Notes: generated from the sequence alone by a model not told the origin. Positions 1-10,034 are shown, counted from the stretch's first letter. The stretch: DNA of 64,000 bases from Gammaproteobacteria bacterium (GCA_018823025.1 JAHJJI010000013.1:1-64000); one strand, 5' to 3'. A program made the numbers and translations.

Positions 1-680
<680 letters not shown>

Positions 681-714
681 TGCATATCCTCTTCAATTCC
701 CAAATGCACAGATA

Positions 715-1155
715 TCACCTGTCGCTGCCACTCAACAGCTTGCCGATCACATCCAGGCCGAATCCCCTGCTTTGCAAAAAACGTATCTGTTTCGCACGTT
801 CTTTCGCATCCTCGGGCAGCTTGCCGAACTTTTTCGCCCAGATCGTGCGGGCGGTTTCCAGATCGTTTTCCTTTAACTGGGGCAGAGCCTGCGCGATCAG
901 TTCTTCAGCGACCCCTTTTTCCCGCAGTTCGTGGGCAATATACCGACTACCGTAGCGGCCGCTACGGGCATGAACCACCTGCTCGACAAAGCGCTGCTCG
1001 GATAGCCAGTCGCGTGCCTTGAAATCAGCCAGCAGATCTTCGAGAGAGTCCGATTCCTCGGCATAAGGCAGCAGCTTGCGATACAACTCGTCGCGGGTAT
1101 ATTCACGCCGCGCGAGGTAGTTCAACGCCCGCTGACGCAGGCTGAGATCAGGCAT
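715..1155 (-). CDS. recX: Regulatory protein RecX
   Basis: Modulates RecA by binding along the RecA filament and limiting its extension. The 146-residue product is of normal RecX length and has the helical repeat pattern seen in the family ('[19 protein letters not shown]', '[16 protein letters not shown]'-like segment, '[14 protein letters not shown]'). Its start codon lies inside the 3' end of recA: the two genes overlap by 8 bp, so translational coupling is likely. The recA-recX arrangement is standard. Confidence 0.93.
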   Translation of the reverse strand: MPDLSLRQRALNYLARREYTRDELYRKLLPYAEESDSLEDLLADFKARDWLSEQRFVEQVVHARSGRYGSRYIAHELREKGVAEELIAQALPQLKENDLETARTIWAKKFGKLPEDAKERAKQIRFLQSRGFGLDVIGKLLSGSDR

Positions 1156-2179
1156 CCACCGTATCGGGATCGACCGTCGCCGGCAGGCCGCTCACGCCGA
1201 CGGCTGCGCGCACCTTGGCTTCGATCTCGGCGGCGATATCCTTGTGCTCCTTCAGGTACTCGCGCGAGTTGTCCTTGCCCTGGCCGATTTTCTCGCCCTT
1301 GTAGCTGTACCAGGCGCCGGATTTCTCGACCAGCTTGTGCACCACGCCCAGCTCGATGATTTCGCCTTCGCGCGAAATACCTTCGCCGTAGAGAATATCG
1401 AATTCGGCCTGCTTGAAAGGGGGCGCCACCTTGTTCTTGACCACCTTGACGCGGGTTTCCGAGCCGATCACTTCATCGCCTTTCTTGATCGCGCCGGTAC
1501 GGCGGATATCCAGGCGCACCGAGGCGTAAAACTTGAGCGCATTGCCGCCGGTCGTGGTTTCCGGGTTGCCGAACATGACGCCGATTTTCATCCGGATCTG
1601 GTTGATAAAGATTACCAGGGTATTGGTGCGCTTGATGTTGCCGGTCAGCTTACGCAGCGCCTGCGACATCAGCCGGGCCTGCAGGCCCATGTGGGAGTCG
1701 CCCATTTCGCCTTCGATCTCGGCCTTGGGGGTCAGTGCCGCTACCGAGTCGATCACCACGATATCCACCGAGCCGGAACGCACCAGCATGTCGGCGATTT
1801 CCAGCGCCTGCTCCCCCGTGTCGGGCTGGGAAATCAGCAGGTCGGAAACATTCACGCCGAGCTTCTGCGCGTACTGCGGATCAAGCGCATGCTCCGCGTC
1901 GATGAAAGCGGCGGTGCCGCCGAGTTTCTGCATTTCCGCGATCACTTGCAGGGTCAGCGTAGTCTTGCCGGAGGATTCCGGTCCGTAGATCTCCACCACC
2001 CGCCCGCGCGGCAAGCCGCCGACGCCCAAGGCGATATCCAGCCCGAGAGAACCGGTCGACACGACCTGGATATCCTTGACCACTTCGCCGTCGCCCAGGC
2101 GCATGATGGAGCCCTTGCCGAACTGCTTTTCGATCTGGGATAGTGCAGCAGCCAGCGCCTTGTTCTTATTTTCGTCCAT
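1148..2179 (-). CDS. recA: Recombinase RecA
   Basis: Catalyses homologous strand exchange and acts as LexA co-protease in the SOS response. The 343-residue product begins [20 protein letters not shown] and has Walker A 'GPESSGKTT' near residue 66, the Walker B region '[13 protein letters not shown]' and the L2-loop segment '[19 protein letters not shown]'. All these are canonical, and the length is typical. It overlaps recX by 8 bp. No CTGT-N8-ACAG LexA box was seen in the 84 bp between pncC and recA; that gap instead holds a perfect 11-bp inverted repeat. Confidence 0.99.
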   Translation of the reverse strand: MDENKNKALAAALSQIEKQFGKGSIMRLGDGEVVKDIQVVSTGSLGLDIALGVGGLPRGRVVEIYGPESSGKTTLTLQVIAEMQKLGGTAAFIDAEHALDPQYAQKLGVNVSDLLISQPDTGEQALEIADMLVRSGSVDIVVIDSVAALTPKAEIEGEMGDSHMGLQARLMSQALRKLTGNIKRTNTLVIFINQIRMKIGVMFGNPETTTGGNALKFYASVRLDIRRTGAIKKGDEVIGSETRVKVVKNKVAPPFKQAEFDILYGEGISREGEIIELGVVHKLVEKSGAWYSYKGEKIGQGKDNSREYLKEHKDIAAEIEAKVRAAVGVSGLPATVDPDTVDA

Positions 2180-2224
2180 GGGTTTTCCCTTTAAATCAAT
2201 CGCTCAATTATGTCACAAGTCGGG

Positions 2225-2256
2225 TTTGTTGGGGTTCGCCAGCTCACCCCAACAAA
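2225..2256. other. Perfect hairpin between pncC and recA
   Basis: Arms TTTGTTGGGGT (2225-2235) and ACCCCAACAAA (2246-2256) are exact reverse complements around a 10-nt loop. The hairpin lies after the pncC stop and before the recA start on the minus strand. No run of T follows in the recA direction, so it is not a standard intrinsic terminator. It could stabilise the upstream mRNA 3' end or attenuate readthrough into recA. Confidence 0.55.
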
Positions 2257-2263
2257 CATTCTT

Positions 2264-2749
2264 TCACTCCAGGCGCTCCAGCAATCCCTGTAACGCTCTT
2301 TCCACTGCCTGTTGTCGCACCTCGCGGCGGTCACCGGAAAAATATCGTTGTTCGCTGGTAACACCACCGTTCGCCAAACCCCAGGCAAAACACACCGTTC
2401 CCACTGGCTTTTCCGGGGTACCGCCGCCCGGGCCTGCAATACCGCTGATCGCCAGCGCCGCCTGGCCACGGCTGTTTTTCAGTGCGCCGGACACCATCTC
2501 CCGCACTGTCGACTCGCTAACCGCGCCATGCTCCGCCAGCGTTGCTGCAGAGACACCCAGCATTTCCTGCTTCGCATCGTTAGTGTACGTAACAAAACCC
2601 CGATCGAACCAGTGCGAGCTGCCCGGCACCGCCGTCACGGCCTGCCCGGCCCATCCACCGGTGCAGGATTCCGCCGTCACCAGCATCATGGCGTGCCGCT
2701 TCAATGCATTGCCCACGTCCTCAGCCAATCGATATAGCTTATCGTCCAT
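2264..2749 (-). CDS. pncC: Nicotinamide-nucleotide amidohydrolase PncC (CinA C-terminal family)
   Basis: Hydrolyses nicotinamide mononucleotide to nicotinate mononucleotide and ammonia, recycling pyridine nucleotide. The 161-residue stand-alone CinA-C domain shows 'VTAESCTGGWAGQAVT' near the N-terminus, then 'GFVTYTNDAKQEMLGV' and 'ALAISGIAGPGGGTPEKPVG', all family hallmarks. The ATG at 2749 is preferred over an upstream GTG at 2764 because it overlaps the pgpA stop by one base (TGATG), giving coupled translation. pncC before recA is common in proteobacteria. Confidence 0.93.
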   Translation of the reverse strand: MDDKLYRLAEDVGNALKRHAMMLVTAESCTGGWAGQAVTAVPGSSHWFDRGFVTYTNDAKQEMLGVSAATLAEHGAVSESTVREMVSGALKNSRGQAALAISGIAGPGGGTPEKPVGTVCFAWGLANGGVTSEQRYFSGDRREVRQQAVERALQGLLERLE

Positions 2750-3228
2750 CAAATTACTCCCCACCGGACCAGAACCAGCAAACCGACGACCGCGTATATT
2801 GCCGCCAGCAAGTCATCGAACATCACGCCGAAACCGCCATGGATGCGCTGATCTACGTATCGTATCGGGAACGGCTTCCAGATATCGAACAGGCGGAACA
2901 GGCAAAAGGCTGATGCGTACCCCAGCAGTGTCGGCGGAGAAAAATGTAGCACTAACAGGAAGGCGACGATTTCGTCCCAGACTATGCCGCCATGATCCGA
3001 CACGCCCAGCGACTTTCCGGCGACTTCACAAAACCAGATTCCCGCCGCGTACAGCACGGCAACCAAGGAGAAATAAATTACCGGGTCCAGGGTGCTCAGC
3101 AAGAAAAACAAGGGAAATGCGACCAGCGTCCCAACCGTGCCTGGCGCGTAGGGGCTCAATCCGGAGCCAAAGCCGAATGCGAAGAAATGGGCCGGATGAC
3201 TGAATACGAATTTAGGAGAAATGATCAA
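2749..3228 (-). CDS. pgpA: Phosphatidylglycerophosphatase A
   Basis: Dephosphorylates phosphatidylglycerol phosphate to phosphatidylglycerol in the inner membrane. The 159-residue protein contains the PgpA signatures 'GFGSGLSPYAPGTVGTL' near the N-terminus, 'HGGIVWDEIVAF' in the middle and 'RIHGGFGVMFDDLLAAIY' near the end, with about four hydrophobic segments. The start appears to be TTG at 3228, preceded by AAGG about nine bases upstream, inside the 3' end of thiL (17-bp overlap). thiL-pgpA-pncC is a widely conserved order. Confidence 0.93.
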   Translation of the reverse strand: MIISPKFVFSHPAHFFAFGFGSGLSPYAPGTVGTLVAFPLFFLLSTLDPVIYFSLVAVLYAAGIWFCEVAGKSLGVSDHGGIVWDEIVAFLLVLHFSPPTLLGYASAFCLFRLFDIWKPFPIRYVDQRIHGGFGVMFDDLLAAIYAVVGLLVLVRWGVI

Positions 3229-4165
3229 ATCCGGTCGCCTTGATGATCATGGCCTGGCCGGCCCGGAGGACGATCAAGCCGGTTGTATCCTTGATGCCAC
3301 CGATGCAGGCAAGCGGCAATCCGATTTGCTGCGCGATGGACAGAATTTCCGCATGTTTTTCCGACGGCGCGGTAAAACACAATTCGTAATCGTCGCCCCC
3401 GGCCAGTACGCAGTTTTGAACCACTTCCTGCTCGATATAACGGCTGGCCACTTCGGACAGCGGCAAAGCTTCGAAATAAATCTCCGCCCCCACTCTGGAG
3501 CTTTCCAGGATATGTCCCAAGTCAGCCAGCAAGCCATCGGAGATATCGATAGCGGCACTGGCCACGCCGCGCAGTGCCAAGCCCAGTTCGACCCGCGGCA
3601 GTGGCACGCGCAGCCTGGGCAGGCAGGATGCAGCTTCAAGCGGCATCAGCTCGACCCGGCGCTGCAGGTTGGCCAGCGCCAGCGCAGCGTCACCCAGCAC
3701 ACCGGACACCCAGATTTCATCGCCCCCGCGCGCACCATCCCGGCGCAATGCCTGGCCCGGCGGCACTTCACCGATAATCTGCACACAGATGGTCAACGGT
3801 CCACGCGTGGTATCACCACCCACCAACTCTACGCCAAATTTTTGCGCCAGACTGAAAAAACCACCGGCAAAACCGCGCAGCCAGACTTCGTCAGCCCCCG
3901 GCAGGGAAATCGCCAGCGTCGCCCAGCGCGGCGTGGCCCCCATAGCCGCCATGTCGGACAAATTCACCGCCAGGGATTTGTAGCCGACTGATCCGGGCCC
4001 ATCCTGAGGGGCGAAATGTTGTCCTTCCACCAGCATGTCGGTGGACACAGCCAGCTGCATGCCGGGAGTGGGCGCCAACAGCGCCGCATCATCCCCCACT
4101 CCGAGTACGGCACCGGGTGTTTCGCGGGTAAAAAAACGGCGGATCAGGTCGAATTCGGAAGGCAT
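3212..4165 (-). CDS. thiL: Thiamine-monophosphate kinase
   Basis: Phosphorylates thiamine monophosphate to thiamine pyrophosphate, the last step of cofactor synthesis. The 317-residue protein starts MPSEFDLIRRFF and has the PurM/ThiL-like motifs 'GVGDDAALL', 'STDMLVEGQHF', 'NLSDMAAMGATP', 'VGGDTTRGP' and 'DISDGLLADLGHI', which bind ATP-Mg and substrate. The ATG at 4165 was chosen because upstream codons run into a low-complexity repeat (4174-4203) and the family begins this way. It overlaps pgpA by 17 bp. Confidence 0.96.
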   Translation of the reverse strand: MPSEFDLIRRFFTRETPGAVLGVGDDAALLAPTPGMQLAVSTDMLVEGQHFAPQDGPGSVGYKSLAVNLSDMAAMGATPRWATLAISLPGADEVWLRGFAGGFFSLAQKFGVELVGGDTTRGPLTICVQIIGEVPPGQALRRDGARGGDEIWVSGVLGDAALALANLQRRVELMPLEAASCLPRLRVPLPRVELGLALRGVASAAIDISDGLLADLGHILESSRVGAEIYFEALPLSEVASRYIEQEVVQNCVLAGGDDYELCFTAPSEKHAEILSIAQQIGLPLACIGGIKDTTGLIVLRAGQAMIIKATGFDHFS

Positions 4166-4173
4166 TTCTATGT

Positions 4174-4279
4174 GGTGAGGAGTAAGGGGTGAGGCGTGAG
4201 GGGGGAAAACCATCGCCGTTGCTCGATTGCGGTACTAGCTGTATTCATTTACATCCCTTCCCTCGCCTTACGACTCACC
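4174..4279. repeat. Degenerate heptamer array with inverted copy
   Basis: The stretch 4174-4203 reads as four consecutive 7-mers GTGAGGA, GTAAGGG, GTGAGGC and GTGAGGG. About 55 bp later, 4257-4279 holds related sequence on the opposite strand (CCTCGCCTTACGACTCACC). The array separates thiL from nusB and is the most diverged of five such loci in this window. Confidence 0.6.
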
Positions 4280-4733
4280 GTCCGCCCTTGACCTCCACCG
4301 CCCGCACCTGCGCGGCGAGTTTATCCAGCACGCCGTTGACGAATTTGTGGCCATCCGTGCCGCCGTAGGTCTTGGCCAGTTCGACGGCCTCGTTGATCAC
4401 GACGCGGTAGGGAATTTCCGGGTGATGCTTCATTTCGTAGGCTGCCAGAAGCAGGATGGCATGTTCCACCGGGCTCAGATCTCCGGCAGGACGATCGAGG
4501 TAGGGCGTGATCAGCACATCCAGCTCCTGCGCCTGAGCAATCACCCCGCGCACCAGGACTGCAAGGTGCTCTTCATCAATATTCGGGTATTCCTTTTCCT
4601 CACGCAGCTGGCTCAGGATGGTATTGGCATCACCACCCGTCAGTTTCCACTGGTACAGGCCCTGCACCCCAAATTCCCGCGCCTTGCGCCGGCTTTTTTT
4701 CGGTGCCTTGCTGGCTCTTTTTTCGCTGTTCAT
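4275..4733 (-). CDS. nusB: Transcription antitermination protein NusB
   Basis: Binds boxA RNA with NusE/S10 and supports antitermination of rRNA transcription. The 152-residue product has a basic N-terminal extension ([18 protein letters not shown]), then the NusB helices '[11 protein letters not shown]', '[23 protein letters not shown]' and '[32 protein letters not shown]'; the last is the family signature. Its ATG overlaps the ribH stop (ATGA), as in many proteobacterial ribH-nusB pairs. Confidence 0.97.
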   Translation of the reverse strand: MNSEKRASKAPKKSRRKAREFGVQGLYQWKLTGGDANTILSQLREEKEYPNIDEEHLAVLVRGVIAQAQELDVLITPYLDRPAGDLSPVEHAILLLAAYEMKHHPEIPYRVVINEAVELAKTYGGTDGHKFVNGVLDKLAAQVRAVEVKGGR

Positions 4734-5197
4734 AGCTGCTTCAGCAGGTTGGCCATCTCGATTGCGGCCAGGGCCGCTTCCGATCCTTTTTCGGACATCC
4801 GGACCAGTGCCTGGTCGTCGTCCTCGGTGGTGAGGATGGCGTTGGCGATCGGCATGCCGCTATCCAGGGCAACGCGGGTCACGCCGTTGCCGGACTCATT
4901 GGCGACCAGTTCGAAATGGTAAGTCTCCCCTCGGATGACCGCGCCGAGCGCGATCAGCGCGTCGAACTTGCCGCTCTTGGCCATTTTTTGCAGCACCAGC
5001 GGAATCTCCAGCGCGCCCGGCACGCTCGCCAGCGTAATGTCCCCATCAGCCACGCCATGTTTCCGCAGGGTGCAGGCACAGGCGGACAGCAATCCCTCGC
5101 ACACGTCGATGTTGAAGCGGCTCATTACGATACCGATATGCAACCCTTCACCCGACAAATTTTTCTCTATTTCCACGTAGTTGTCACACTTTTCCAT
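4730..5197 (-). CDS. ribH: 6,7-dimethyl-8-ribityllumazine synthase
   Basis: Condenses the ribityl-aminopyrimidine with dihydroxybutanone phosphate to form the riboflavin precursor, as an icosahedral or pentameric shell. Family motifs are 'GIVMSRFN', '[15 protein letters not shown]', '[14 protein letters not shown]' and '[22 protein letters not shown]'-type segments; the catalytic His is in 'GETYHFE'. Two ATGs are possible: 5203 has AGAGGA almost touching it, whereas 5197 lies six bases after it, so 5197 is preferred (155 residues). It follows ribBX by 16 bp and overlaps nusB. Confidence 0.96.
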   Translation of the reverse strand: MEKCDNYVEIEKNLSGEGLHIGIVMSRFNIDVCEGLLSACACTLRKHGVADGDITLASVPGALEIPLVLQKMAKSGKFDALIALGAVIRGETYHFELVANESGNGVTRVALDSGMPIANAILTTEDDDQALVRMSEKGSEAALAAIEMANLLKQL

Positions 5198-5213
5198 GTT
5201 CATTCCTCTAGGT

Positions 5214-6305
5214 TTATTTCTTCGGCGCGACGTAGCCTGTCACTTCCAGATCGAAGCCGGTCATGCTCGGCATCTTGCGCGGCGTAGCCAACAGGCGCAT
5301 CTTGGTGACGTTCAGGTCGCGCAAAATTTGCGCGCCGATGCCGTAATTGCGCAAATCAACCTTGGCGGGTGCCTTCGGCTGGGTGCGCTGAATCCGCTCA
5401 AGCAGATCCACGGAAGTTTCCGGGCGGCGCAGCAGAACGATCACGCCGCTGCCTGCCTCAGCAACGGCCTTCATAGCCTCATGCACACTAAAGGTGTGTT
5501 CGAGGCTGGTCACATCGAGAAAATCCAGCGTCGACAACGGCTCGTGCACCCGCACCAGCACCTCCTCGCCAGCCTTGATCTCACCCTTCACCAGGGCAAG
5601 GTGCGCCTCGTTGGCGGTCTTGTCCAGATAGGCGATCAATTTGAATTCACCGTAGCAGGTTGCAACGACGCGCTCGGAAACCCGCTCCACCAAACTCTCG
5701 GTCTGGCTGCGGTAGTGGATCAGGTCCGCGATGGTGCCGATCTTGAGGTCATGATGTTTGGCGTATTCGAGCAAGTCCGGCAAACGCGCCATCTCGCCGT
5801 CTTCCTTGAGGATTTCGCAGATCACCGCCGCTGGCTCCAGTCCTGCCAGCTGGGCCAGGTCGCAACCCGCCTCGGTATGGCCAGCGCGCACCAGTACGCC
5901 GCCCTTCTGCGCCTTGAGCGGAAAGATATGGCCGGGCTGAACGATGTCGGTCGCTTTGGCGTCCTTCTTCACCGCCGCGAGGATAGTCTTGGCGCGGTCG
6001 GCCGCAGAAATACCGGTGGTCACCCCTTCCGCCGCCTCGATCGAAACGGTGAAATTGGTGCCCAGCGCCAGCTGGTTTGCCGACACCATCAACGGCAGAT
6101 TAAGCAGCCGGCAGCGCTCCTCAGTCAGTGTCAGGCAGACTAGCCCACGGCCATGCTTGGCCATGAAGTTGATCGCTTCGGGCGTGACGAATTCCGCCGC
6201 CAGCACCAGGTCTCCCTCGTTCTCGCGGTCTTCTTCATCCACCAGGACGACCATTTTTCCGGCCTTGAATTCGGCGATGATTTCCTGGGTTGAACTGATT
6301 GTCAT
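5214..6305 (-). CDS. ribB: RibBX: DHBP synthase fused to a degenerate GTP cyclohydrolase II domain
   Basis: The N-terminal ~200 residues are 3,4-dihydroxy-2-butanone-4-phosphate synthase, making the four-carbon unit of riboflavin from ribulose 5-phosphate: '[18 protein letters not shown]', '[10 protein letters not shown]' and '[12 protein letters not shown]' are intact. The C-terminal ~160 residues align with GTP cyclohydrolase II by order and by the end segment '[17 protein letters not shown]', but the zinc-binding Cys cluster is absent: the expected region reads '[20 protein letters not shown]' with no Cys. This fits the known proteobacterial RibBX type, so GTP cyclohydrolase II must come from another gene. 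ATG 6305 has better Shine-Dalgarno spacing than ATG 6311. Confidence 0.93.
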   Translation of the reverse strand: MTISSTQEIIAEFKAGKMVVLVDEEDRENEGDLVLAAEFVTPEAINFMAKHGRGLVCLTLTEERCRLLNLPLMVSANQLALGTNFTVSIEAAEGVTTGISAADRAKTILAAVKKDAKATDIVQPGHIFPLKAQKGGVLVRAGHTEAGCDLAQLAGLEPAAVICEILKEDGEMARLPDLLEYAKHHDLKIGTIADLIHYRSQTESLVERVSERVVATCYGEFKLIAYLDKTANEAHLALVKGEIKAGEEVLVRVHEPLSTLDFLDVTSLEHTFSVHEAMKAVAEAGSGVIVLLRRPETSVDLLERIQRTQPKAPAKVDLRNYGIGAQILRDLNVTKMRLLATPRKMPSMTGFDLEVTGYVAPKK

Positions 6306-6330
6306 ATCCATTTCCTAATTTTATCTATTT

Positions 6331-6413
6331 ACCGCAAAGGACGCTAAGGTACGCAAAGGAAAACAAACAAATGGGGTATGGGGTACCTTGCGTTCCTTTG
6401 CGTCCTTTGCGGT
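6331..6413. repeat. Long inverted-repeat element, copy 1
   Basis: Left arm at 6331-6360 starts ACCGCAAAGGACGCTAAGGT and right arm at 6384-6413 ends TTTGCGTCCTTTGCGGT; the arms are about 30 bp and nearly complementary around a 23-bp loop. Related copies lie at 39171-39301 and 46265-46341. It sits between ribE and ribBX on the minus strand and would form a strong RNA hairpin. Confidence 0.85.
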
Positions 6414-6428
6414 GAAAATCATGGTTGA

Positions 6429-7022
6429 TTAGTACGGTTCCGGGTGCAGCAGGCGATCCACATAACGCGCCAGCATGTCCACTTCCAAATTGACCCTGGT
6501 ACCGGGTTTTAGATACTTGAGCGTGGTTACTTCCACGGTATGCGGAATGAGGTTAATGGTGAACTCGACATCACTCACTTCGTTAACGGTCAGACTGACG
6601 CCATTGATGGTGATGGAACCCTTAGTCGCGATAAAGCGCGCAAGCTCCCTGGGGGCGCGAATTCGCAGCAAATGGCTCTCCCCCACCGGCTCGAATTTCA
6701 CCACCTCGCCGACGCCATCCACGTGACCGCTGACGAGGTGTCCGCCAAGCCGGTCTGACAGGCGCATCGCCTTTTCCAGGTTAACCTCGCCGGGCTCGCC
6801 CAGGCCCACGGTGCAATTCAGGCTTTCCTGCGATACGTCTACGGTGTAGGCGCTGCCGGCCAGAGAAATCACGGTGAGGCACACGCCGTTGGCGGCGATG
6901 CTGTCGCCGACGGCGACATCGCTGAAATCCAGCCGGTCAGATTTGATGGTCAGGCGCACACCTTGGTCGCGCTGTTCGACCTGCTTGATCTGACCCACCG
7001 CTTCGATAATCCCGGTAAACAT
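6429..7022 (-). CDS. ribE: Riboflavin synthase, alpha subunit type
   Basis: Dismutates two 6,7-dimethyl-8-ribityllumazines into riboflavin. The 197-residue product begins MFTGIIEAVGQI and shows the two tandem lumazine-binding domains: first with 'VAVGDSIAANGVCLTV' and 'DVSQESL', second with 'HLVSGHVDGVGEV', 'KGSITINGVSLTVNEV' and 'FTINLIPHTVEVT'. The ATG at 7022 is preferred to a GTG two codons upstream because nearly all family members start MFTGII. It lies 21 bp after ribD. Other nomenclature calls this gene ribC. Confidence 0.97.
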   Translation of the reverse strand: MFTGIIEAVGQIKQVEQRDQGVRLTIKSDRLDFSDVAVGDSIAANGVCLTVISLAGSAYTVDVSQESLNCTVGLGEPGEVNLEKAMRLSDRLGGHLVSGHVDGVGEVVKFEPVGESHLLRIRAPRELARFIATKGSITINGVSLTVNEVSDVEFTINLIPHTVEVTTLKYLKPGTRVNLEVDMLARYVDRLLHPEPY

Positions 7023-7043
7023 TGTCACTTAATCCTTAATTTA

Positions 7044-8132
7044 TTATTCCACTGGCAGAGCACGGATGCGCACATCCCTGCCCACCATTCCCACGTCGGC
7101 AATGCGCAGTTCGCGCCGCTCTCCCATCTCAACCAATTCAGGCAGGTCGAACATGCCACGAGCCCGGTCGCCCAACAACAGCGGCGCGAAATAAATCACG
7201 AATTCGTCCACCAGGCCCAGCCGCACCAGCGCACCGTTCAGGCCACGCCCGGCTTCCACCGTAATTTCATTGATGCCGCGCTTGCCCAGTTCATCCAGCA
7301 TCCTCGCCAGATCAACCCGGCCATCCAGCGGCGGCAGCACCAGCACTTCGGCACCGGCTTTGCGCAAGTTTTCGGCCTTGCCGTGGTCGCCGCTCGCTGT
7401 CACCACCAATATTTCCTCCTCCAGCAGCATTTTCGCCGAGGGAGGCATCCTCAATGCACTGTCCACCACCACTCTGAGCGGCTGACGCGGTGTTTCCACC
7501 TCGCGCACATTGAGCATCGGGTCGTCCGCCAGCACCGTGCCGATGCCGGTCAGAACCGCACAGGAACGGGCACGCAACCGGTGCGCATCGCGTCGTGCAT
7601 CCGCGCCGGTGATCCACTGGCTGACCCCATTGTTAAGCGCGGTCTTGCCATCCAGACTGGATGCGATTTTCAGCCGTAGCCATGGCCGGCCGCTGGTCAT
7701 ACGGGAAACAAAACCAATATTGAGGTCGTGCGCCTCCTTCTCCAGCAGGCCAATGTCAGTCCGGATACCCGCCTGTTGCAGTTGAGTAATCCCCTCTCCC
7801 TCCACCTGTGGATTCGGATCGACCATCGCCACCACTACGCGGCCCACACCAGCCTGAATCAGGGCTCCGGCACACGGCGGCGTGCGGCCATGGTGGCTGC
7901 ATGGTTCGAGTGTGACATAGACCGTTGCACCCAGCGCCAGATCACCTGCCTGCATAAGCGCATTGATCTCGGCATGGGGCTCACCGGCACGCGCATGCCA
8001 GCCAGAACCGACCACCTTGCCGTCGCGTACGATCACACAGCCGACACGCGGATTCGGCGTAGTCGTGTATAACCCCTTCTCGGCCAGACGTAGCGCCTGA
8101 GCCATGTACTCATAATCGATAGATGAAAACAT
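7044..8132 (-). CDS. ribD: Bifunctional pyrimidine deaminase/reductase RibD
   Basis: Performs the second and third steps of riboflavin synthesis: deamination of the pyrimidine, then NADPH-dependent reduction of the ribosyl side chain. The N-terminal deaminase has the zinc motifs 'EPHAEINAL' and 'PCSHHGRTPPC' (near residues 50-85). The C-terminal reductase domain has 'RLKIASSLDGKTAL', 'QWITGADARRDAHRLRA' and 'ITVEAGRGLNGAL'. At 362 residues it is full length. It starts 7 bp after nrdR ends, forming nrdR-ribD-ribE-ribBX-ribH-nusB. Confidence 0.97.
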   Translation of the reverse strand: MFSSIDYEYMAQALRLAEKGLYTTTPNPRVGCVIVRDGKVVGSGWHARAGEPHAEINALMQAGDLALGATVYVTLEPCSHHGRTPPCAGALIQAGVGRVVVAMVDPNPQVEGEGITQLQQAGIRTDIGLLEKEAHDLNIGFVSRMTSGRPWLRLKIASSLDGKTALNNGVSQWITGADARRDAHRLRARSCAVLTGIGTVLADDPMLNVREVETPRQPLRVVVDSALRMPPSAKMLLEEEILVVTASGDHGKAENLRKAGAEVLVLPPLDGRVDLARMLDELGKRGINEITVEAGRGLNGALVRLGLVDEFVIYFAPLLLGDRARGMFDLPELVEMGERRELRIADVGMVGRDVRIRALPVE

Positions 8133-8139
8133 GGGACGC

Positions 8140-8589
8140 TTACTTATCCAGATCCCGGATCACGTCGCGGAAATCATCCACATCCTGGAAGCTGCGATAG
8201 ACCGAGGCGAAGCGGATATAGGCTACCTTGTCGAGTTTGTACAACTCGTGCATCACCATTTCGCCCATCTGACGGGACGGCACCTCACGGTCACCCAGAC
8301 CCAACACCTTTTGCGCGATGCGCTCGATGGCCTGATCCACGAATTCGGTCGGCACCGGGCGCTTGTGCAGCGCGCGCATGAAGCTGGTGCGCACCTTGGC
8401 GCGGTCAAATTCCTCGCGGGTACCGTTTTGCTTGACCACCTGCGGCATGCGCAGCTCGGCCGTTTCATAAGTGGTGAAACGCTTGTCGCAGGACGGGCAG
8501 CGGCGGCGGCGACGTATGCTGTCCCCTTCCTCATTGACGCGGGAATCAATTACCTGGGTGTCGATGGCACCACAAAAAGGGCATTTCAT
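8140..8589 (-). CDS. nrdR: Transcriptional repressor NrdR
   Basis: Senses nucleotide pools through an ATP-cone and represses ribonucleotide reductase genes. The 149-residue protein opens with the zinc ribbon '[17 protein letters not shown]' followed by '[17 protein letters not shown]'; the ATP-cone follows ('[16 protein letters not shown]', '[16 protein letters not shown]'). Length and motifs are standard. It heads the riboflavin operon, as in many proteobacteria where glyA-nrdR-ribD is conserved. Confidence 0.97.
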   Translation of the reverse strand: MKCPFCGAIDTQVIDSRVNEEGDSIRRRRRCPSCDKRFTTYETAELRMPQVVKQNGTREEFDRAKVRTSFMRALHKRPVPTEFVDQAIERIAQKVLGLGDREVPSRQMGEMVMHELYKLDKVAYIRFASVYRSFQDVDDFRDVIRDLDK

Positions 8590-8596
8590 TTTATTG

Positions 8597-8665
8597 GTGA
8601 GGGGTGAGGGGTGAGGGGTGAGGGGTCAAACCCTTATTCCCCACGCCTCACTCCCGACTCCTCAC
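8597..8665. repeat. Heptamer array (GTGAGGG)x4 with inverted copy
   Basis: Four perfect GTGAGGG units fill 8597-8624. After a spacer, 8646-8665 carries the opposite-strand counterpart (CCTCACTCCCGACTCCTCAC), so the transcript can fold. The right arm reaches the glyA stop codon. It lies downstream of glyA and upstream of nrdR. Confidence 0.8.
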
Positions 8666-9912
8666 TTGCCGTACACAGGGAATTTCGCGCACATCGCCTT
8701 GGCCTCATTCGCCACGCGGCTGATGACAGCCTCGTCGGTGGGTGCATCAAGCACGTCGGCGATCAGGTTGGCGAGGTGTTCCGCTTCGATTTCCTTGAAG
8801 CCGCGCGTGGTCATCGCCGGCGTGCCGATGCGGATGCCGCTGGTGACGAAGGGTTTCTGCGGGTCGTTCGGGATGGCATTTTTGTTCACCGTGATGTGAG
8901 CGAGGCCCAGCGCCGCTTCGGCTTCCTTGCCGGTCAGGTTCTTGGCGCGCAGATCAACCAGGAACACATGCGATTCGGTGCGCCCGGAAACGATGCGCAA
9001 ACCACGCTCCTGCAGCACCTTGGCCATCACGATGGCGTTTTCGATCACCTGCTCCTGGTAGTGCTTGAATTCTTTCGTCGCCGCTTCCTTGAACGCGACC
9101 GCCTTGGCGGCAATAACGTGCATCAGCGGGCCGCCCTGGATGCTGGGGAAAATCGCCGAGTTAAGCGCCTTCTCGTGCTGTGCGGAGGACAGGATGATGC
9201 CACCACGCGGGCCGCGCAGGGTCTTGTGGGTGGTGCTGGTGACGAAATCAGCAATTCCGACCGGGCTAGGGTACAGACCTGCAGCGACCAGACCGGCGTA
9301 ATGCGCCATATCGACAAACAGATAGGCACCAACCATGTCGGCGATCTTGCGGAAGCGTTTCCAATCGATGATCAGAGAATAAGCTGAAGCACCGGCTACG
9401 ATCATTTTTGGCTTGTGCTCCAGAGCCAGGCGCTCTACTTCATCGTAATCGATCGCTTCGGTTTTGGGGTCCAGGCCGTAGGTGATTGCATTGAATAGCT
9501 TGCCGGAAAGATTCACCGAAGCACCGTGGGTGAGGTGACCGCCATGAGCCAGCGACATGCCCAAAATGGTGTCGCCAGGCTTCAGCACCGCCATGTATAC
9601 CGCCTGGTTGGCCTGGGAACCGGAGTGCGGCTGGACGTTGGCATATTCCGCGCCGAACAGGGCCTTGACCCGGTCGATCGCCAGCTGTTCGGCCACGTCC
9701 ACGTACTCGCAGCCACCATAATAGCGCTTGCCAGGATAGCCTTCGGCGTATTTATTGGTCAGTTGCGAACCCTGCGCTTCCATCACCGCCGGGCTGGTAT
9801 AGTTTTCCGAGGCGATCAGCTCAATGTGGTCTTCCTGACGGCGGTTTTCATCCTGCATCGCCTTCCACAACTCGGGATCGAACTTGGCGATGGTCTGTTC
9901 TGCGCTAAACAT
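8662..9912 (-). CDS. glyA: Serine hydroxymethyltransferase
   Basis: PLP enzyme that converts serine and tetrahydrofolate to glycine and methylene-tetrahydrofolate. The 416-residue product has '[20 protein letters not shown]' near the N-terminus, '[15 protein letters not shown]', '[18 protein letters not shown]' and the PLP lysine in '[15 protein letters not shown]'. Length is typical. It precedes nrdR on the minus strand, separated by a heptamer array. Confidence 0.98.
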   Translation of the reverse strand: MFSAEQTIAKFDPELWKAMQDENRRQEDHIELIASENYTSPAVMEAQGSQLTNKYAEGYPGKRYYGGCEYVDVAEQLAIDRVKALFGAEYANVQPHSGSQANQAVYMAVLKPGDTILGMSLAHGGHLTHGASVNLSGKLFNAITYGLDPKTEAIDYDEVERLALEHKPKMIVAGASAYSLIIDWKRFRKIADMVGAYLFVDMAHYAGLVAAGLYPSPVGIADFVTSTTHKTLRGPRGGIILSSAQHEKALNSAIFPSIQGGPLMHVIAAKAVAFKEAATKEFKHYQEQVIENAIVMAKVLQERGLRIVSGRTESHVFLVDLRAKNLTGKEAEAALGLAHITVNKNAIPNDPQKPFVTSGIRIGTPAMTTRGFKEIEAEHLANLIADVLDAPTDEAVISRVANEAKAMCAKFPVYGK

Positions 9913-9958
9913 AACGGGCTCTTTCCAAAAAGCAAAACGGCGATTTTACCACGATCAT

Positions 9959-10030
9959 TAGAGTCCTGAGTTAAAAGTCCTGAGTCCTGAGCACCCCTCC
10001 CTGGACTCAGGACTCAGCACTCAGGACTGT
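9959..10030. repeat. Heptamer array (GAGTCCT type) with inverted copies
   Basis: The left half has broken GAGTCCT/AGTCCTG units (9959-9990). The right half, about 10002-10028, carries GGACTCAGGACTCAGCACT and CAGGACT, the reverse complements. An 11-bp perfect arm (GTCCTGAGTCC with GGACTCAGGAC) can form a hairpin. It lies after the pmbA stop and before the glyA start. Confidence 0.8.
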
Positions 10031-10034
10031 TAAC

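Noticed and set aside
1244-2143. Long plus-strand open frame (299 codons) opposite recA
   Set aside because: It is the antisense shadow of recA; the minus-strand product is a complete RecA and the plus-strand reading has no family features.
5214-6305. Bifunctional RibBA
   Set aside because: The GTP cyclohydrolase II domain lacks the zinc-binding Cys cluster, so it is called RibBX.
8590-8661. FMN riboswitch before the riboflavin genes
   Set aside because: The gap before nrdR-ribD holds only a heptamer array; no conserved FMN aptamer segments were seen.
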